The notes below the pieces were generated by a model. That model did no database searches and was not told where the DNA came from. It saw only the letters and a program-made list of their open reading frames with translations. This document shows, piece by piece, positions 60,633-64,000 of a DNA stretch of 64,000 bases. Where the stretch lies: assembly GCA_028683855.1 (NCBI GenBank), contig JAQUHA010000001.1:124001-188000 (forward strand), in the 5' to 3' direction. The DNA comes from Desulfuromonadaceae bacterium. GTDB lineage: Bacteria > Desulfobacterota > Desulfuromonadia > Geobacterales > Pseudopelobacteraceae. Positions within the stretch are counted from its first letter, which is position 1, and the number at the start of each line of letters is the position of its first letter. A program made the translations under genes and the position numbers.

Positions 60633-63134
60633 ATGGAAACTCAATTTACCTCTGACTGCCGCGCTCTCATGCGCCATGAAATTGACTCTGCAAACGGGAA
60701 CGAAGTGTTCTTCATTGGTCGCACCAATGTTGATGGTATCGTCTTTGAGACGGAAACTATTGCTCGTGGCAGTAAAGTCGCAGTGCCTGCCATAATAACA
60801 CGTGCGTCTGAAGGTGATGTTGTGATTCATAACCACCCTACCGGCGACTTGACACCATCTTCTGCCGATATGGATATTGCCTCCGTTTGCGGCAATCAGG
60901 GGATTGGATTCAGCATTATCGACAACACCGCCTCCCGTTGTTATCAGGTTGTTTCTCCGCATACCGAAAAAAAGGGGGAGTTGCTCTCTCTCGAAGAGAT
61001 CGGGCGGGTTTTTGCTGGCGACGGAATGATGGCTCACCTGAAAGGGTATGAGCAGCGAGATGAACAGGTCAGGATGGCGTTTTCTGTCGCCGAAGCTTTT
61101 AACAGGGATCGGGTTGTACTTGTAGAGGCCGGTACCGGCACAGGTAAATCTCTGGCATATCTGATCCCCTCAATTCTCTGGGCAACCCGTAATAATGAAC
61201 GAATTGTTGTATCAACGAACACAATAAACCTTCAGGAACAGTTAATCAGAAAAGATCTCCCCTTTCTCGCACGCAACTCAAAAATTGATTTTAAAGCCGT
61301 TCTGGTTAAAGGTCGTAGCAATTATGCGTGTCAGCGCAAACTTGAACACGCAGAGGCAGAACCCTCACTTTTCCCTGATGAATCGTCTGCTGAACTGACA
61401 ACCATCATCGAGTGGAGTCATAGCAGCAAAGATGGGTGCCGGAGCGATCTGGCTTTTACACCTCAAACCGGCACCTGGGAGGAGATATGCTGTGAGGCGG
61501 ATCAGTGTGCCAGATCCCACTGCAAATATTTCGGAAGTTGTTTTTTTTATCGTGCAAGGCGTGAATCATCTGCAGCAAGAGTTCTGGTTGTCAATCACGC
61601 TCTTCTCCTTTCAGATATAGTTCTTAGAAAAGAGACAGGTTATGATGCTACCGCAATTCTTCCCCCGTTCACCCGTCTTATTTTCGATGAAGGTCATCAC
61701 CTTGAAAATGTGGCAACCAGTCATCTCTCGCTCACCATTACCCGCAGCGGGATAGTCAAACAGCTGCAGCGACTTGTTCCGCAAAAGAGCAATAGAGCAG
61801 GTCTGCTCACCATAATATCCTCCATGATTACACGATTCCTGCCGGAATCTCAGGAGGGGCTTTATGCCGAGCTTTCAGGCCTGCTTGAAATGCATCTCTT
61901 TCCCAAGGCGCTTGATTTAACAGGCATAACAGATCAGACCATGGATTGGCTGGCTTTTTCCATTGACCACCACGGTAAAGGGGATCGCGGTCGCGAACAG
62001 AAACTGAGAATAACTTCAGAAGTCGAAAAAACCTCGTTCTGGCTGGAATGCCGTCAAAAACTTCACCTGCTGGCTGACGCTATCGGTGACTATGCCTCTG
62101 CACTCCGAACTCTTGTTCAGCGTTCTAAAGATCTTCCTGAGAGGCTGCAGGAGAAACTTGCAGATCAGCTGCTGGATACCTGTGGAATAGAGGGGCGTTT
62201 GCAGTCCATGGCGGACTCGCTGCTTTTTTTTACAACCGAAGCAGAGGGGTACTGCCGATGGATTGAGATAAGAAAAAACATTCGTGGAGTTCAGGCGCGA
62301 CTCAGCGCCGCCCCGCTGGACATCTCCTCTCAGATGAAGGAGGCAGTCTTTGATAAAATAAAAACCATAATCGTAACATCCGCAACCCTGACAGTAGGTG
62401 GAGATTTTGGTTACCTTAAAAAGCGGACCGGTTTCTCTCTGCTCCCTAAAGCGCGGCTTGATGAACTGCAACTGGAGTCACCGTTCAATTATGCGAAACA
62501 GGTGTTTGTAGCTGTGCCGGAAGATATGCCCGAGCCTACAGGAGAGGGGTACAGAGACGCTCTGGAGAACCATATTCTGACGGCGGTAACACTATCGCAG
62601 GGGGGGGCTTTTATCCTCTTTACCTCATACGATTTACTCAATAGAGTCTATCAGGCGCTGCAGCCGAAGCTTACCCGTTTAGGTCTGGCTGCCCTGAAAC
62701 AGGGGGAGACCGGACGTCATGCCCTTCTTACCAGGTTCCGTAATGAGGGTAATGCCGTGCTGTTCGGGACTGACTCGTTCTGGGAGGGTGTAGATGTTAA
62801 AGGGGAGGCGCTGCGTCTTGTAATAATCGCAAGACTCCCTTTTCAGGTTCCGACGGAACCTGTGCAGCAGGCTCGTGCCGAGAAGATAAAGAGTGATGGA
62901 GGGGATCCTTTTCGTGATTTTTCTGTGCCGCAGGCGGTCATAAAATTCCGTCAGGGTTTTGGTCGTCTGATTCGCAGCCGTGATGACAGGGGGGCGGTTC
63001 TCATCCTCGATAAACGTGTACTCAACAAAAGTTACGGGAGAATATTTCTTCGCTCACTTCCGGATACTGAGATTGTAAGAGGCGGATCGGATGAAGTTTT
63101 CGGCAGGATGGAGAAATTTTTCAACCCTGCCTGA
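60633..63134 (+). CDS. JAMM/MPN (JAB) domain fused to DinG-type Fe-S helicase
   Basis: About 833 residues. Residues 1-110 form a JAMM/MPN metalloprotease-like domain with the full zinc motif: Glu24, His66-x-His68 and Ser76-x-x-Asp79 (HNHPTGDLTPSSADMD). This is followed by an XPD/DinG superfamily 2 helicase: Walker A AGTGTGKS (166-173), a Fe-S cysteine set (Cys233, Cys287, Cys292, Cys303 region), a DEGH box (352-355), and C-terminal motifs SATLTVGGDFG, FTSYDLL, GTDSFWEGVDV and QGFGRLIRS. The helicase would unwind DNA 5'-3', for example R-loops or damaged structures. The JAMM part might cleave or recognise a modified protein or nucleic acid. An upstream ATG (60573) has a better AGG site but adds a hydrophobic 20-residue leader unlikely for a cytoplasmic helicase. 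Confidence 0.85.
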   Translation: METQFTSDCRALMRHEIDSANGNEVFFIGRTNVDGIVFETETIARGSKVAVPAIITRASEGDVVIHNHPTGDLTPSSADMDIASVCGNQGIGFSIIDNTASRCYQVVSPHTEKKGELLSLEEIGRVFAGDGMMAHLKGYEQRDEQVRMAFSVAEAFNRDRVVLVEAGTGTGKSLAYLIPSILWATRNNERIVVSTNTINLQEQLIRKDLPFLARNSKIDFKAVLVKGRSNYACQRKLEHAEAEPSLFPDESSAELTTIIEWSHSSKDGCRSDLAFTPQTGTWEEICCEADQCARSHCKYFGSCFFYRARRESSAARVLVVNHALLLSDIVLRKETGYDATAILPPFTRLIFDEGHHLENVATSHLSLTITRSGIVKQLQRLVPQKSNRAGLLTIISSMITRFLPESQEGLYAELSGLLEMHLFPKALDLTGITDQTMDWLAFSIDHHGKGDRGREQKLRITSEVEKTSFWLECRQKLHLLADAIGDYASALRTLVQRSKDLPERLQEKLADQLLDTCGIEGRLQSMADSLLFFTTEAEGYCRWIEIRKNIRGVQARLSAAPLDISSQMKEAVFDKIKTIIVTSATLTVGGDFGYLKKRTGFSLLPKARLDELQLESPFNYAKQVFVAVPEDMPEPTGEGYRDALENHILTAVTLSQGGAFILFTSYDLLNRVYQALQPKLTRLGLAALKQGETGRHALLTRFRNEGNAVLFGTDSFWEGVDVKGEALRLVIIARLPFQVPTEPVQQARAEKIKSDGGDPFRDFSVPQAVIKFRQGFGRLIRSRDDRGAVLILDKRVLNKSYGRIFLRSLPDTEIVRGGSDEVFGRMEKFFNPA

Positions 63135-63600
63135 TCTTTTTTTTCGCAATAAAATTGAAACATTGAAAATACATAAGGCAGGTCAGTAGAAACGAGAAGA
63201 TTGTTCCTGCAAGAACCAGCAACGCTCCGGGAGCTTTTTTTGAATCCGGAATAAGTGTTGCGAAGACCAGAAAGAAGGCAACACCACAGAACTTCCAAAG
63301 ATCGCTTATCATCCTTTTTTTTCGCAGAGCAGCGAGTTCTGCTGTGGTGAGTCCTGAACGACTCCCTTCTATTTCAATGCCGGCATCGCGTCCCGCCAAT
63401 CGGTAAACCGGATAAAGCAGCAGCAACTGCACAACGACCGCCGAAATTATACTGCTGTAGAACATTTCCGTTCTGCCGACTGAATCGAAGCGCCCCTGTA
63501 ATGCAATCGCGACAACAACCAGCAATCCTGTCAGGATGGTTTGTACTATGCGGTAGATCATCATCTGCCGGTTTAGTCTCTTGAAATCCGCACTCGCCAT
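63121..63600 (-). CDS. Small integral membrane protein of unknown function
   Basis: About 159 residues. I do not recognise the family. Four hydrophobic segments are visible: about 16-33 (IVQTILTGLLVVVAIAL), 47-66 (SSIISAVVVQLLLLYPVYRL), 97-114 (FCGVAFFLVFATLI) and 121-143 (GALLVLAGTIFSFLLTCLMY). Basic residues flank them (RKKR in the central loop). The start ATG at 63598-63600 is chosen because GGAG lies 9 bases upstream; 63606 is another option. Its stop overlaps the end of the JAMM-DinG gene by 14 bases in the convergent orientation, so there is no room for a terminator. Divergent to the kinase gene that begins at 63702. Confidence 0.65.
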   Translation of the reverse strand: MASADFKRLNRQMMIYRIVQTILTGLLVVVAIALQGRFDSVGRTEMFYSSIISAVVVQLLLLYPVYRLAGRDAGIEIEGSRSGLTTAELAALRKKRMISDLWKFCGVAFFLVFATLIPDSKKAPGALLVLAGTIFSFLLTCLMYFQCFNFIAKKKIRQG

Positions 63601-63701
63601 TGACATACACTCCAGAAGATATTTATAACGTAATCCGGCGCGCAAGATATCAGAACACCTTTAAATGTACAAGGATTCAAAAAGGGGAGAAGTACTTAAA
63701 T

Positions 63702-64000
63702 ATGAATATAATGCGCCGCATATTTAATCCTGTTATTGCATTGATTGCAATTCAGCTCGTCTGGATAACTGTAGTTGTTTTCTGGATATACTGGTTTATC
63801 GGTAAAAACCGAGAATTTAGGCAGCTGGCTGAAAAATACCGCCCTGAACTTCTTGGGCAGAGTGCGAACTGGCCGATCATGGTTGAAGGTCTGGTCATGA
63901 TGGTAGTCATACTTATTGGTGTTTATGTAATTTTCGTTTACTGGAACCGCCAGTCAAATCTTTATCTGCAGCAGCGCAATATAATTTCCCAGGTTACCCA
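63702..64000 (+). CDS. N-terminal part of a membrane protein, probably a sensor histidine kinase (runs off window)
   Basis: The open frame starts MNIMRRIFNPVIALIAIQ and continues to the window end (99 codons). There are two membrane segments (about 10-32 and 65-87) with a short extracytoplasmic loop. The juxtamembrane stretch then reads NRQSNLYLQQRNIISQVT. That last segment resembles the approach to an H-box in kinases, where the next residues would be HELKSP, but the histidine-containing region lies outside. So kinase identity is inference. GGGGAGAA lies about 12 bases before the ATG. Confidence 0.55.
   Translation, partial: MNIMRRIFNPVIALIAIQLVWITVVVFWIYWFIGKNREFRQLAEKYRPELLGQSANWPIMVEGLVMMVVILIGVYVIFVYWNRQSNLYLQQRNIISQVT

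Overview
The window is ordinary, densely packed bacterial chromosome. It most resembles a Desulfuromonadia/Geobacter-type delta-proteobacterium of moderate GC. Three things point there: the parA-parB-atpF'-atpF-H-A-G-D-C order with two b-type subunits and no Fo a or c genes, a chemotaxis receptor with a periplasmic c-type heme motif, and the many type IV pilus ATPases and two-component genes. I see no tRNA, rRNA, CRISPR array, prophage or insertion sequence. The lineage is inferred from gene content, not from a search.

Layout. 1-1360: 5' end of smc, leaving the window on the minus strand. 1567-7296: a plus-strand signalling cluster made of an OmpR-type regulator, a REC-kinase, a large hybrid kinase split by a +1 frameshift, and a truncated MEDS-domain gene. 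12881-7483 (minus): U32 tRNA hydroxylation protein, dnaB, a degenerate PilB-like protein and pilT, apparently one operon. 13041-21162 (plus): CpoB/YbgF lipoprotein, LysM protein, dprA, topA, trmFO and a GlcF-like Fe-S protein. 21309-28860: a propionyl/methylmalonyl-CoA module with an XRE-cupin regulator, carboxyltransferase, very large biotin carboxylase/biotin carrier, methylmalonyl-CoA mutase and epimerase. 28861-32332: a porin with a long structured leader, then an exported protein of unknown role. 32470-40194: parA, parB and the ATP synthase operon. 40382-46604: mutS2, a GspE/PilB ATPase, a nitronate monooxygenase-like flavoprotein, rplU and rpmA. 46747-51972: typA (minus), pcrA (plus), then rplM-rpsI (minus). 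52191-57387: leuB, asd, rlhA and a secreted thermonuclease. 57402-60328 (minus): an MshEN-REC protein and a heme chemoreceptor. 60633-63134: a JAMM/MPN-DinG helicase fusion. 63600-63121 (minus): a small membrane protein. 63702-end: start of a probable sensor kinase.

How the genes work together. Three proteins carry MshEN-type N-termini, a fold known in other systems to bind cyclic-di-GMP: the degenerate PilB-like protein, the GspE ATPase and the MshEN-REC protein. Together with PilT and the heme chemoreceptor they suggest coupled control of surface motility, secretion and redox taxis. The carboxylase, epimerase and mutase form the propionyl-CoA to succinyl-CoA route, with the XRE-cupin gene as likely local regulator.

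Most notable observations: the JAMM-DinG fusion with complete metalloprotease and helicase motifs; the pseudo-ATPase co-encoded with PilT; mutually exclusive hairpins in the porin leader; a terminator-like hairpin just ahead of typA; a perfect 18-bp hairpin between rpmA and typA; the atypical 970-residue biotin carboxylase; and the frameshifted hybrid kinase. I found no clearly new multi-gene system. The candidates for new biology are single proteins and RNA leaders.
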